In this document: positions 45,073 to 54,647 of the stretch, one piece after another
How positions within the stretch are numbered: position 1 is the first letter of the stretch
Layout: every line of letters begins with the position of its first letter
Assembly (NCBI RefSeq): GCF_902459485.1
Contig: NZ_LR699120.1
Location: forward strand, 248,001 to 312,000
Source of the DNA: Aquicella siphonis
Lineage (GTDB): Bacteria; Pseudomonadota; Gammaproteobacteria; DSM-16500
DNA length: 64,000 bases
Direction: 5' to 3'
The notes under the pieces: generated by a model
Told to the model about the DNA's origin: nothing
Seen by the model: the letters and a program-made list of their open reading frames with translations, nothing else
Database searches by the model: none
Program-made: the position numbers and the translations under genes

Positions 45073-46089
45073 TCAGGTGGATTTATGATAATGGTAAGAA
45101 AATCTCGGCAATGGGTTTGCATAATCTATCAATGCCCAGCCTGAGAACAAAGATGTTGAAAACCAGTCAAGATACTGTGGCTGACTAGGGGTCAAAATGG
45201 CTTTGAAATCCCAGCTAATACCCTCTGCACGATTAAATTTTCCCAAAGCCAGCCCGTTCTTGAACGCAATACCGCGAAGCATCCACTCGACAATTCCCGA
45301 ATTTCCCTGTTTAACAAGCAATAAATGGGCCAGGAGATAGGCCAGTCTGGCTGACAATTCCAGATATCGCGTCACACCGTTTGCTGGCCGCCAGGCAAGC
45401 AGCGCCTGGTAATATATGTCTGCGATTTGCAAGTGCCCCTGCGTATTCTCCCTGTCAACAGGTGTATACTCAATACGGATCATATCGCGGTTGGAATGAT
45501 GATCAAAATCAAATAATTCAATCTGCGTCAGCGTCGCAGCATGCTGAATGCCGGCAGGTATCATATCATCCTTGGGAAATTTGATGGTGATGCAATAATA
45601 AGTGGCATCATTTTCGTCCACCACCACTTTTTCCCTAAGGCAAATTAGGATGTCATTTTCAAAATAATTCCTGTTATCCATCTTGTTCGCCGAATCCATT
45701 CTCAATGGCGCGATGAGCTCACGGGTGAGATCAAAGATTTTAGTTTTTTGCCATTTCCAGAATTGTTCTCCGTCACCGGCTGAAATAATTTGACGAAAAT
45801 GATCATCTTCCTTTCGGAACGACCCATAATTATCTGTCTGCCCTTCTTCCGACTTTTGCTTGAGTTCGAACGCGATCTCATGTCGTTGGCGGGCAAGATG
45901 AGCGAATGCATCATGAAAATGATTAAATGAAAACAAATTATCCATGAACTCCTGGATGACTTGTTCGCTTTTTTGCATCCAGCGAAGCTGATTTTCATGT
46001 GACGAATGATGGTAGGCACGGCTGGTGTCAGGACAAGACGCATACCCGTCATAAGGGTCGTCTACAAATTCATTTTCGGTATCTCTCAT
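45073..46089 (-). CDS. Unrecognised 338-residue soluble protein
   Basis: I recognise no domain. The product is soluble, with no signal peptide or clear membrane helix. It has an acidic N-terminus (MRDTENEFVDDPYDGY), a middle rich in charged residues, and a C-terminal half with aromatic clusters (RGIAFKNGLALGKFNRAEG, then SWDFKAIL and YLDWFSTSLFSGWALIDY). GGGATGGATT directly precedes the ATG. It sits between the serine hydrolase and a drug-efflux gene on the same strand, with gaps of about 80-90 bases. A secreted effector is possible but nothing in the sequence proves it. Confidence 0.7.
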   Translation of the reverse strand: MRDTENEFVDDPYDGYASCPDTSRAYHHSSHENQLRWMQKSEQVIQEFMDNLFSFNHFHDAFAHLARQRHEIAFELKQKSEEGQTDNYGSFRKEDDHFRQIISAGDGEQFWKWQKTKIFDLTRELIAPLRMDSANKMDNRNYFENDILICLREKVVVDENDATYYCITIKFPKDDMIPAGIQHAATLTQIELFDFDHHSNRDMIRIEYTPVDRENTQGHLQIADIYYQALLAWRPANGVTRYLELSARLAYLLAHLLLVKQGNSGIVEWMLRGIAFKNGLALGKFNRAEGISWDFKAILTPSQPQYLDWFSTSLFSGWALIDYANPLPRFSYHYHKST

Positions 46090-46167
46090 AATCCATCCCG
46101 TGAGTATCCATTATTCAGTGATAAATACCATTATCCCAGAAAAATCCCCGGCATTTTAACCGCCTTT

Positions 46168-47394
46168 CTATTCGACGACGATGCTGCTCTTGATTGTCGC
46201 CAATTCCCTGTATGTAACCAAAAAACTGCACAGCAAGCATATCATTGTAATGGATAAATACGCCAAGGTCAGCGGAACCTGGGAGTGTGATTTAAGCATG
46301 ATGCCAACAGCGCTGCCCACACCTGCGATAAGCACGACAGAAGAACCCATCAGCCCGTTCGCATAACCCGCGATATGCTGAAAAATCGCAATGTTCTGCG
46401 CAAATAGATTTGGGAACACCAGCCCGCCAAGAAAATAAAGGAATATCGTCGGCAGTATGATGTCATAAATACTGATGGTATCCTTTAAGGCGAAACTCAG
46501 CATGACCAAGGTTACCATTAACATGATCATCAAACTGATTTTCACCTTTTTCTCAATTCTGATATGGATCATGAAGCGGTTAGTGATATTTCCAAAAAAC
46601 CATGCGAGTCCTATCAGCAAAGCCATATACCCGAAATGGACCGCCGAATAATTCAATACGTTTTGTATCAGAAAGGGTGCAACCACTCCAAACAGTATTA
46701 ACATGGCATAGAGCAGTCCGAGACAGACTATGCCAAGAAGATAACTGCGATCGTGCAGCAAAGTCCAGTACCAGTAGAGGAGTTCCCTGCCGTTAAACGG
46801 GCGTCTGTTCTTGATGGTTTCAGGCAGAAAAAAAAGATTCAGCAGCAGTAATGAAACACCATATCCACCCAGGAAATAGAATGATGCGTACCATCCAATA
46901 TAATGCTGCAAATAGCCGCCAATCGCCGGCGCGATAATTGGACCAATCGCCCAAGCAATGGTAGCGTAATTCATCATTTTATAAAATTCAGGTCCTTCAT
47001 ATAAATCGGCAATAATCGCCCGGGTTGGCACATTGACACACGCGACAGCAACACCCTGCAATAGCCGCAACAATTGCAGCTGATATATGGATTGTGAATA
47101 TGGAATCAGAAATGAAATAAGGCTGAATAAGCAAATAGCAATAATCAATGGATTTTTCCGTCCCAGGCTGTCAGAGAAACTGCCGGCAAACAATTGCGCC
47201 AGCCCGAACCCTATCATGTAAGTGGTAATACTGAATTGGACAAGCCCTTTGTCAACATTAAAATACTGCGTCACCGCGGGCAAGGATGGAGCATAGATAT
47301 CAACGCTTAAGCCGGAAATCAGCATGCCAATCAGGGCAATAAACGTAATGATGTGTTTTCTCGCATCCAGCTCAGCCCCTCCGGTGGCACTCAT
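46168..47394 (-). CDS. MFS multidrug efflux transporter, Bcr/CflA family
   Basis: The 408-aa protein has about 12 hydrophobic helices. The first contains IGMLISGLSVDIYAPSLPA, the family signature of Bcr/CflA exporters. The MFS loop motif GSFSDSLGRKNPLI lies between helices 2 and 3, and AIGPIIAPAIGGYL matches the drug/H+ antiporter motif C region. Such pumps export bicyclomycin, chloramphenicol or other drugs in exchange for protons. GGAGGAG lies 8 bases before the ATG. There is no adjacent regulator. Confidence 0.92.
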   Translation of the reverse strand: MSATGGAELDARKHIITFIALIGMLISGLSVDIYAPSLPAVTQYFNVDKGLVQFSITTYMIGFGLAQLFAGSFSDSLGRKNPLIIAICLFSLISFLIPYSQSIYQLQLLRLLQGVAVACVNVPTRAIIADLYEGPEFYKMMNYATIAWAIGPIIAPAIGGYLQHYIGWYASFYFLGGYGVSLLLLNLFFLPETIKNRRPFNGRELLYWYWTLLHDRSYLLGIVCLGLLYAMLILFGVVAPFLIQNVLNYSAVHFGYMALLIGLAWFFGNITNRFMIHIRIEKKVKISLMIMLMVTLVMLSFALKDTISIYDIILPTIFLYFLGGLVFPNLFAQNIAIFQHIAGYANGLMGSSVVLIAGVGSAVGIMLKSHSQVPLTLAYLSITMICLLCSFLVTYRELATIKSSIVVE

Positions 47395-47664
47395 GCACCC
47401 GACTCCTCCGCCTCATGTATGTTCATGAATTATAGACTTTTTCCATATGAGTTAAAATACGCCCCTTGGTCCGCCGACGCCCTAATTAAAGTGACCAGTC
47501 TCTTATTTTCATATTATATCATTGCATTGAATACAATTCCCGCCTTCAGACCCCGGCATCAAAACCATTAATTTGTACCGTCATGATTTATAATAATCAT
47601 ATACTTCATCATGCTTTCCTTGCCTGGTTACACATTTAATGTAATGCAGCAAGAGGGAGAACCC

Positions 47665-49830
47665 ATGGGTCAATATCTAAACATGCGGCTTGTCTCGGCT
47701 TTCCAAAAAGCTTCCTTGCTGCTGGGTTTACTCATTTGCCTGATGGGCTTGCTTGCGCTCATCGTATGGATTCCACACATGCCGGCGGCCCGCTCTTTCC
47801 TTCCAAGCTTGGCCTCGATAAAACCCGGCATCTCCGCGGTGTTTGTTTTGACCGGTATGTCACTCTTGCTGCAAGCCAGCCCCCTTTCCAGAGACCGTCT
47901 TATCTTAAATATGACCGGAAAACTGATTGGCGTGATTATTCTTTTACTTGGACTGATTCCTCTCGCGGAATATGTGACAGGGCAGAATTTTCATCTAGGG
48001 GAACTTATACGGACAAGCCAGACAAATTCAGGTTCTAGCTATTCATTTATCCAAACTTTGCCTGGAATCTTTATTAGCATTGTGTTCATCGGGCTGGCTC
48101 TGGTATTACTGGATATGCGGCATACTGACTGGATGGTCCAGGCCAGCAGTTTCATTGTCGGTTTATATGGCTTATCCATTATCTCTGGCACCGGGTCCCA
48201 GATTAATGCGCCGCTCCAGTCCTTGACATATTCACAATCAACGGTTTATATCGCTATTGTTTTCACATTCGTTGCCGCCGCGCTATTCTGCATTCGCCCT
48301 GAAAAAGGCATCATGTCGCTTTTTATCAGCGACACCACCGGTGGCATTGTTGCGCGCTGGCTGGTTCCACTGGTTGTCTTGATTCCGGTCATTTTTGGTA
48401 ATTTATGGATTTATAGCCATGAGGCAAATCTGTATGATTTCATGCCGCAAATATCCCGCTCATTCATCACGATTACAGCCATTTATCTCATCATGATTCT
48501 GTTCGTTTCCCATATGCTCATGAAAGCCGACATCCGGCGGAAAACCGCCGAAATGAAATTGCAAAAATCACATGATGAGATCGAAGATCTCTATAATCAT
48601 GCGCCTTGCGGTTATCACTCCCTTGACGATAAGGGTATCTTCATCCGTATGAACGATACCGAACTGGAATGGCTTGGATATCAACGCGACGAAATCATGG
48701 GTAAAATGAAGCTGTTTGATCTGTTAGCAGATTCAAGCCGCCAAACCTTGGGCAAGCATTTCAAACATCCCACAAAATGGGCTTCGCTAAAAAACCAGGA
48801 AATGCATCTGACTCGAAAGAACGGCACGTCACTGATCGTTCTCTATAACGCTCACGCGAAACAGCATCCCGACGGCAGCCTGATCATGAGCCGAGCAACC
48901 ATGTTCGACATAACAGAGCAAAAAAAAGTTGAAAAAGCACTGCAGATCAGCGAAGAACAGTTTCGAAACGCCATGGACATCGCGCCGATAGGCATGGCCA
49001 TTGTCGCGCTTGACGGCCAATTCATCGAAGTCAATCATTCACTTTGTCAGATAGTGGGTTACCCCAAAAATGAACTTGAAAAAAAGTCATTTCAGCAGAT
49101 TACTTATCCGGATGATTTGTCTACAGACCTGGTTCGGTTAAAACAATTAACAGAGGGAAAAATCCAGTCTTATCATCTGGACAAGCGCTATATCCGCAAA
49201 GATGGAAAAATTATCTGGGTACAGCTTACCGTGTCTCTGCAACGTGACTCTTTGACACATGACCCCTTATTTTTCATTTCTCAGGTAGAAGATATTACTG
49301 AACGAAAACTCATGGAAGATAAAATCCGCCAGCTTGCCTATCATGATTCACTAACCCGCCTTCCCAACCGCCGCATGCTGATCGACCGGTTAAATCATGC
49401 CATCGCCCTGGCTAAGCGACACCATCATATTCTTGCCGTCATGTTTCTGGACCTGGACAAATTCAAGCATATCAACGATACGCTGGGGCACGACATCGGA
49501 GACGAGTTGCTTAAAGCTGTCGCAGTACGTTTAAGCCTTTCGCTGCGCAAGGAAGACACCATCGCACGTCTGAGCGGCGATGAATTTGTCATTGTATTGA
49601 ACGAGATCAATAATGCGCTGGACGCAGAGAGTGTAGCAAGGAAAATTCTGGACAAAATGAGACAGCCGTTTCTTATTATGGGACACGAACTCCAATCAGG
49701 CATCAGCATCGGCATTGCCATTTTTCCACAAGATGGAAACGATACCATTGAACTGCTGAAACACGCCGATTCAGCCATGTACGCATCCAAAGAGTCCGGC
49801 ACTAATCAATACCAGTTTTACCAGGGATAA
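47665..49830 (+). CDS. Membrane PAS-PAS diguanylate cyclase
   Basis: The ATG at 47665 is chosen because GAGGGAGA ends 4 bases before it (721 aa). The N-terminal 285 residues hold seven or eight hydrophobic helices, a membrane sensor of unknown ligand. Two PAS domains follow (about 305-425 and 430-550; the second ends EDITERKLMEDKI), then a GGDEF domain. The active-site loop is SGDEF (Ser637 for the first Gly), and an RxxD inhibitory site is present (Arg628, Asp631). SGDEF cyclases can be active, so cyclic-di-GMP synthesis is likely but not certain. The gene stands alone. Confidence 0.9.
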   Translation: MGQYLNMRLVSAFQKASLLLGLLICLMGLLALIVWIPHMPAARSFLPSLASIKPGISAVFVLTGMSLLLQASPLSRDRLILNMTGKLIGVIILLLGLIPLAEYVTGQNFHLGELIRTSQTNSGSSYSFIQTLPGIFISIVFIGLALVLLDMRHTDWMVQASSFIVGLYGLSIISGTGSQINAPLQSLTYSQSTVYIAIVFTFVAAALFCIRPEKGIMSLFISDTTGGIVARWLVPLVVLIPVIFGNLWIYSHEANLYDFMPQISRSFITITAIYLIMILFVSHMLMKADIRRKTAEMKLQKSHDEIEDLYNHAPCGYHSLDDKGIFIRMNDTELEWLGYQRDEIMGKMKLFDLLADSSRQTLGKHFKHPTKWASLKNQEMHLTRKNGTSLIVLYNAHAKQHPDGSLIMSRATMFDITEQKKVEKALQISEEQFRNAMDIAPIGMAIVALDGQFIEVNHSLCQIVGYPKNELEKKSFQQITYPDDLSTDLVRLKQLTEGKIQSYHLDKRYIRKDGKIIWVQLTVSLQRDSLTHDPLFFISQVEDITERKLMEDKIRQLAYHDSLTRLPNRRMLIDRLNHAIALAKRHHHILAVMFLDLDKFKHINDTLGHDIGDELLKAVAVRLSLSLRKEDTIARLSGDEFVIVLNEINNALDAESVARKILDKMRQPFLIMGHELQSGISIGIAIFPQDGNDTIELLKHADSAMYASKESGTNQYQFYQG

Positions 49831-50205
49831 TGGCAGCGTTTGGAACAAAGAAAACAGGATAGAAAATTAGCACAGTTCAAGGATATCCCCGAAATTTCAC
49901 AGAGTGCCTCTAAAGAGACTGCTGTATATTGAATCACGTATGATCTTGAGCGTCAGCATTCCCATCCGGTCGGTCGTGTCGCTCAATCCTGATGAAACCG
50001 CCAACTCACCGGCAGAACAGATACAGATGCTCAAGGCAAAAGGAATCGCGTTTTTCTGTCCGCGTCATGTTTTGAATTGGCGCATGTTCCCTCATACCTG
50101 GCACAGTATATTCAGTGCTATGATTAAGAAGAGGCAAACAGATTTCTCTATGCCAAGCCTCTCTGATTAATTTCACATATTTTCATATAATTGGGGATGA
50201 CGCTC
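49831..50205. other. 375-base intergenic region upstream of glmS
   Basis: One plus-strand frame (GTG 49904 to 50170, 88 codons) fills much of this gap. It has no ribosome binding site and no recognisable similarity, so I do not call it a gene. The stretch should hold the glmS promoter; TTTCATATAATTGGGG just before glmS includes a TATAAT-like box at about 50184 and is followed closely by the start codon. I see no glmS ribozyme or GlmY/GlmZ-type site. Confidence 0.4.
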
Positions 50206-52038
50206 ATGTGTGGAATCATAGGTGCGGTGGGAACGCAGAACGTTTCCGGCCTTTTGCTCCAAGGCTTGAAACGGCTGGAGTACCGCGGATACGATTCAGC
50301 AGGCATAGCGGTAATCAGCCCGAACCAACAGCTGCAGCGCATTCGCACCGCGGGTAAAGTTCAGGTACTCATTGACGAAGTCGGAAAAAATTCTTTGGAC
50401 GGTAACACAGGGATAGCCCATACACGCTGGGCAACGCACGGCAGACCCAGCGAAAATAATGCTCATCCGCATACCGCCGGCGACGCCATCGCCATAGTGC
50501 ATAATGGCATTATAGAAAATCATGAATCATTGCGTCACCGCCTGCTCTCAGAAGGATGCCATATCACATCTGATACAGATTCAGAGCTCATCGCTCATTT
50601 AATCCACCAGAAAATCAGACAAGGCGTGGATACACTCACGGCAGTCCGCTCTCTGATTCAGCAGCTAAAAGGTGCCTATGCCATTGGCGTGATCAACAAG
50701 GACGAGCCAGGGCGGCTGTTTGCAACAAGATTCAGCAGTCCGCTGGTGATTGGTTTGGGTGAAGAGGGAACATTCATCAGTTCTGATACACTGGCCCTGC
50801 GTCCCGTTGCCACCCAAGTCATCTATCTTGAAGACGGCGATGTCGCAGACATCACGAGCGATACTGTCACCATATACGGCATCAATGGCGAGAAAGTGAA
50901 TCGGCCCAGTCACAAGATTCCGTCCAATCATGAAATTGCCAGCAAAGGTAAATACCCCCATTACATGTTGAAGGAAATATTCGAACAACCTGATGCCATG
51001 TCCAGAACCATTCAATCCCGCATGACCACGCATCAGGTGATGGCAGAAGCGTTTGGCGTAAATGCGGCGGATATTTTCAGGAGGACAAAACGTATTCAGA
51101 TTATTGCCTGCGGCACCAGTTATCATGCGGGACTGGTGAGCAAATACTGGTTTGAAGAAATCATTAGAATTCCCTGTGAAGTGGAAATTGCCAGCGAATA
51201 TCGATACAGAAATCATATTATCGAGCCTGGCACCTTATTTATTACTCTTTCACAATCCGGTGAAACCGCTGATACCCTCGCCGGGCTGCGCCTGGCCAAA
51301 ACCAGTGGTTATCTCGCCACCTTATCTATTTGCAACGTGGCTGAAAGTTCGCTGGTTCGCGAGTCCGACCTCGTGCTGCTGATTGATGCCGGATTTGAGA
51401 TAGGTGTTGCCTCAACGAAATCCTTCACCTGCCAGTTAGAAGCATTATTTATGCTGATGATTGCATTAGGACATGCTCACGCATTAGATGCGCTGAAAGA
51501 AACCGACATGATAAGAGAGTTACGCGCCATGCCGGGTTATGCGGAAGAAGTGTTGAAATTAAATGCCGCAATCCAAAAAATTGCCAAAGGGCTAGAGCAC
51601 AAACAAAACTGCTTCTTCATCGGTCGCGGCATCCAATTTCCTGTCGCGATGGAAGGCGCATTAAAACTCAAAGAAATTTCCTATATTCACGCCGAGGCTT
51701 TTCCTGCAGGCGAGCTTAAACATGGCCCCATTGCGCTGATTGACAACAGCATTCCCATCGTCGCACTTGCTCCCAATGACGACATGATTGGAAAAATGAA
51801 ATCCAGTCTTGAAGAAATCCTGTCACGAGGCGGCAACATTGTCTTGTTGACGACCGGGCAGACAGGCATGGAAAACCGTGACGGCATCAGCGTCATTCAC
51901 ATGCCGCATGTTCCCAAGCTGCTCGCGCCGATTATTTACGCGATTCCCCTGCAGCTGTTGGCCTATCATGCGGCTGTTCTCAAAGGCGCCGATATTGATC
52001 AGCCACGTAATCTGGCCAAATCCGTCACCGTCGAATAA
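50206..52038 (+). CDS. glmS: Glutamine-fructose-6-phosphate aminotransferase (isomerizing)
   Basis: GlmS makes glucosamine-6-phosphate from fructose-6-phosphate and glutamine, the first step to UDP-GlcNAc for peptidoglycan and LPS. The start at 50206 gives Met-Cys (MCGIIGAVG), with Cys as amidotransferase nucleophile. Further marks are AHTRWATHGRPSENNAHPH, VHNGIIENH, two SIS sugar-isomerase domains (ACGTSYHAGLVSKYWFE; SQSGETADTLAGLR; GRGIQFPVAMEGALKLKEIS) and the invariant C-terminus KSVTVE. The length is 610 aa (E. coli 609). glmU is not next to it in this window. Confidence 0.97.
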   Translation: MCGIIGAVGTQNVSGLLLQGLKRLEYRGYDSAGIAVISPNQQLQRIRTAGKVQVLIDEVGKNSLDGNTGIAHTRWATHGRPSENNAHPHTAGDAIAIVHNGIIENHESLRHRLLSEGCHITSDTDSELIAHLIHQKIRQGVDTLTAVRSLIQQLKGAYAIGVINKDEPGRLFATRFSSPLVIGLGEEGTFISSDTLALRPVATQVIYLEDGDVADITSDTVTIYGINGEKVNRPSHKIPSNHEIASKGKYPHYMLKEIFEQPDAMSRTIQSRMTTHQVMAEAFGVNAADIFRRTKRIQIIACGTSYHAGLVSKYWFEEIIRIPCEVEIASEYRYRNHIIEPGTLFITLSQSGETADTLAGLRLAKTSGYLATLSICNVAESSLVRESDLVLLIDAGFEIGVASTKSFTCQLEALFMLMIALGHAHALDALKETDMIRELRAMPGYAEEVLKLNAAIQKIAKGLEHKQNCFFIGRGIQFPVAMEGALKLKEISYIHAEAFPAGELKHGPIALIDNSIPIVALAPNDDMIGKMKSSLEEILSRGGNIVLLTTGQTGMENRDGISVIHMPHVPKLLAPIIYAIPLQLLAYHAAVLKGADIDQPRNLAKSVTVE

Positions 52039-52089
52039 CCGGTCAGAATAGCAGCGATTGATAGCTTGAAATGTCCTGACCTTGCTGTT

Positions 52090-54450
52090 TTACTGGCGGT
52101 TTTTTTCTGCGAGCATCAGCCAGGTTTCAATGATAGTGTCCGGATTCAATGACATGCATTGTATCCCCTCATGCATGAGCCATGCGGCAAAATCAGGGTG
52201 GTCAGAGGGACCCTGACCGCAGATTCCAATATATTTGCCCTGTTTATTGCACTCGGATATGGCCTGATGAAGCAAGGCTTTTACTGATGCGTCGCGTTCG
52301 TCAAAAAGATTAGAAACCAGACTGGAATCACGATCCAGCCCCAGCGTCAACTGAGTCAAGTCGTTTGATCCTATGGAAAAGCCGTCCACCTGTTTCAGAA
52401 ACTCCGACGCCAGTAACACATTCGAAGGAATTTCACACATCATATAAATCTTCAAGCCGTTTTCACCCCGTTTCAATCCATATGACGCGATCAATGTCAT
52501 GACATCCCGCAACTCTTCCACTGTCCTGACAAAAGGAATCATCAATTGCGCATTCACCAAGCCCATTTGATCACGAACACGTTTAAATGCCATGCACTCC
52601 AGCTCAAAACACTTGATAAATTTTTTATCCCGGTAACGCGATGCGCCGCGAAATCCGATCATCGGATTTTCCTCCAATGGTTCGAATAAATCACCGCCCA
52701 GCAAGTTTGCATATTCATTCGACTTGAAGTCTGAAAACCGAAAAATGACATCTTGCGGATAAAACGCCGCCGAAATGACTGCAATGCCTTCTCGTAATTT
52801 TTCTATGTAGAATTCAACGGGATTCTTGTAAGCAGCCGTCTTGTCAGCAATAGCCTGCCGGACAGATCCCTTCAGCTTTTTATGCGCAATCACCGCATTG
52901 GGATGAATGCCAATCATGGTGCCAATGATAAATTCAAGGCGCGCCAAACCGACGCCATGGTTAGGCAGAAAACGATTGATAAAGGCTTTTTCAGGGTTTC
53001 CAATGTTCATGCATAGTTTGACCGGAATTTTGGGCATGTCTTTCACGGTGACTTTTTTTATCGTATAAGGAATATCTCCGGAATAAACATATCCAATCTC
53101 GCCTTCCGCGCATGACACTGTCACGTTCCGGTTATCTTTTATCATGCGTGTGGCATCCCCGCATCCAACCACAGCAGGCACGCCCAATTCGCGCGCAATG
53201 ATGGCGGCATGGCAGGTACGGCCTCCGCGATTGGTCACAATGGCCGAGGCTGTCTTCATGATAGGCTCCCAATCGGGATCCGTCATATCGGTGACCAGCA
53301 CATCTCCCGGCTTGACGGCATGCATTTTTTTAGGGTCGGAAATAACGCGGGCACGACCCTTGCCGATACGCTGGCCAATACTCTGCCCCCTGGACAGCAC
53401 TTCTCCTTTACCAGCAAGAGCATAACGCTCAATACCCTGTTCACGATTCATCTGGCTGACCACGGTTTCAGGCCTGGCCTGCAGGATATACAGCTGGCCA
53501 TTCAATCCATCCTTGGCCCATTCTATGTCCATGGGTTTCCCGTAGTGTTTTTCTATAATGAGCGCCTGCTTGGCAAGTCTTTCAATCTCCCTGTCCGTAA
53601 TGCAGAAACGCAGCTGGTCCTTTTTCGGTACGATGGCGGATTTAATCGATTTTTCAGGATTACTGTCTGCGGTGTAAATCATTTTTAAAGCTTTTTCACC
53701 CAGTTTGCGCTGCAGGATCGCAAATCTTCCTTCTTCCAGCAAAGGCTTGGATACGATGAATTCATCAGGATTGACACTGCCTTGTACAATCGCTTCTCCC
53801 AATCCGTAGGTAGCATTAATAATAATCACTTTATCAAAACCGGATTCCGTATCTATCGTAAAAATCACACCAGATGCGCCTTTGTCACTGCGTATCATGG
53901 GCTGGACTCCCACTGATATGGCGCTATGGACATCATCAAAACGCTTGTCATACCGATAAGCAATCGCGCGGGCAGTGTAGAGCGAGGCATACACCAGCTT
54001 GACGGCGCGCAGCAAATTTTTTAAGCCTCTGACATTCAGGAATGTCTTTTGAGCGCCAGCAAACGAAGCGGATGCCAGGTCTTCCGTCGTGGCAGAAGAC
54101 CTGACTGCAACCGCAGGCTGGCGCAGCTTCTTATAAGCACTGCTAATTTCGGCTTCAAACTCCGGAAGAAACGGCGTTGACATGATTTTGCGCTGTATCA
54201 GGGCACTGATTTTGTTCAAGGTCTTGATATTCGCTGACTTGACTTTCGCGATCAACTTACTGATATCACGATCCAGATGATTTTGAGAAAGAAAAAGGTT
54301 AAAAGCCTCCGTGGTGGTCGCAAAACCGCCAGGTGTTCTGATTCCCATTTTGACAAGGTTTTGAATCATCTCGCCCGTGGAAGCATTTTTGCCTCCGACC
54401 AGGGCGATACTGGATAAATTGACCTTTTTCAAATCCGTGACATACTTCAT
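52090..54450 (-). CDS. ppsA: Phosphoenolpyruvate synthase
   Basis: PpsA converts pyruvate and ATP to PEP, AMP and phosphate for gluconeogenesis. Three domains appear in order: an ATP-grasp-like nucleotide domain (VGGKNASTGEMI at the N-terminus, AVRSSATTEDLASASFAGAQ, YGLGEAIVQGSVNPDEF), the phosphohistidine domain (GGRTCHAAIIARELGVPAVV), and the PEP/pyruvate barrel (GFRGASRYRD, SIGSNDLTQLTLGLDRDSS and the active-site Cys in GICGQGPSDHPDFA). At 786 aa it is close to E. coli PpsA (792). The regulatory kinase gene ppsR, often adjacent, is not seen here. Confidence 0.96.
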   Translation of the reverse strand: MKYVTDLKKVNLSSIALVGGKNASTGEMIQNLVKMGIRTPGGFATTTEAFNLFLSQNHLDRDISKLIAKVKSANIKTLNKISALIQRKIMSTPFLPEFEAEISSAYKKLRQPAVAVRSSATTEDLASASFAGAQKTFLNVRGLKNLLRAVKLVYASLYTARAIAYRYDKRFDDVHSAISVGVQPMIRSDKGASGVIFTIDTESGFDKVIIINATYGLGEAIVQGSVNPDEFIVSKPLLEEGRFAILQRKLGEKALKMIYTADSNPEKSIKSAIVPKKDQLRFCITDREIERLAKQALIIEKHYGKPMDIEWAKDGLNGQLYILQARPETVVSQMNREQGIERYALAGKGEVLSRGQSIGQRIGKGRARVISDPKKMHAVKPGDVLVTDMTDPDWEPIMKTASAIVTNRGGRTCHAAIIARELGVPAVVGCGDATRMIKDNRNVTVSCAEGEIGYVYSGDIPYTIKKVTVKDMPKIPVKLCMNIGNPEKAFINRFLPNHGVGLARLEFIIGTMIGIHPNAVIAHKKLKGSVRQAIADKTAAYKNPVEFYIEKLREGIAVISAAFYPQDVIFRFSDFKSNEYANLLGGDLFEPLEENPMIGFRGASRYRDKKFIKCFELECMAFKRVRDQMGLVNAQLMIPFVRTVEELRDVMTLIASYGLKRGENGLKIYMMCEIPSNVLLASEFLKQVDGFSIGSNDLTQLTLGLDRDSSLVSNLFDERDASVKALLHQAISECNKQGKYIGICGQGPSDHPDFAAWLMHEGIQCMSLNPDTIIETWLMLAEKNRQ

Positions 54451-54647
54451 TGATTCATCCCTTTCAACACATCGGTTACGGACAGCGTACGTAATTTTTT
54501 ATCATCCATACAATCGAATTGCAAAGTGATTCTGTTATCCGGCTCATGACCGGAGCCGCGCATGCACTTTCAGAGTCCAATCCGGATGAAATGCGCTATA
54601 ATAACTCTGGCTCCAAACGACCAAATCAATACCGGGAATACCACTCT

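Noticed and set aside
49904-50170. 88-codon frame upstream of glmS
   Set aside because: It starts with GTG without a ribosome binding site, and its product resembles nothing. The gap is better read as the glmS promoter region.
52041-52081. Possible terminator after glmS (GGTCAG ... CTGACC)
   Set aside because: The loop is 29 bases and the following sequence has only a weak T stretch.
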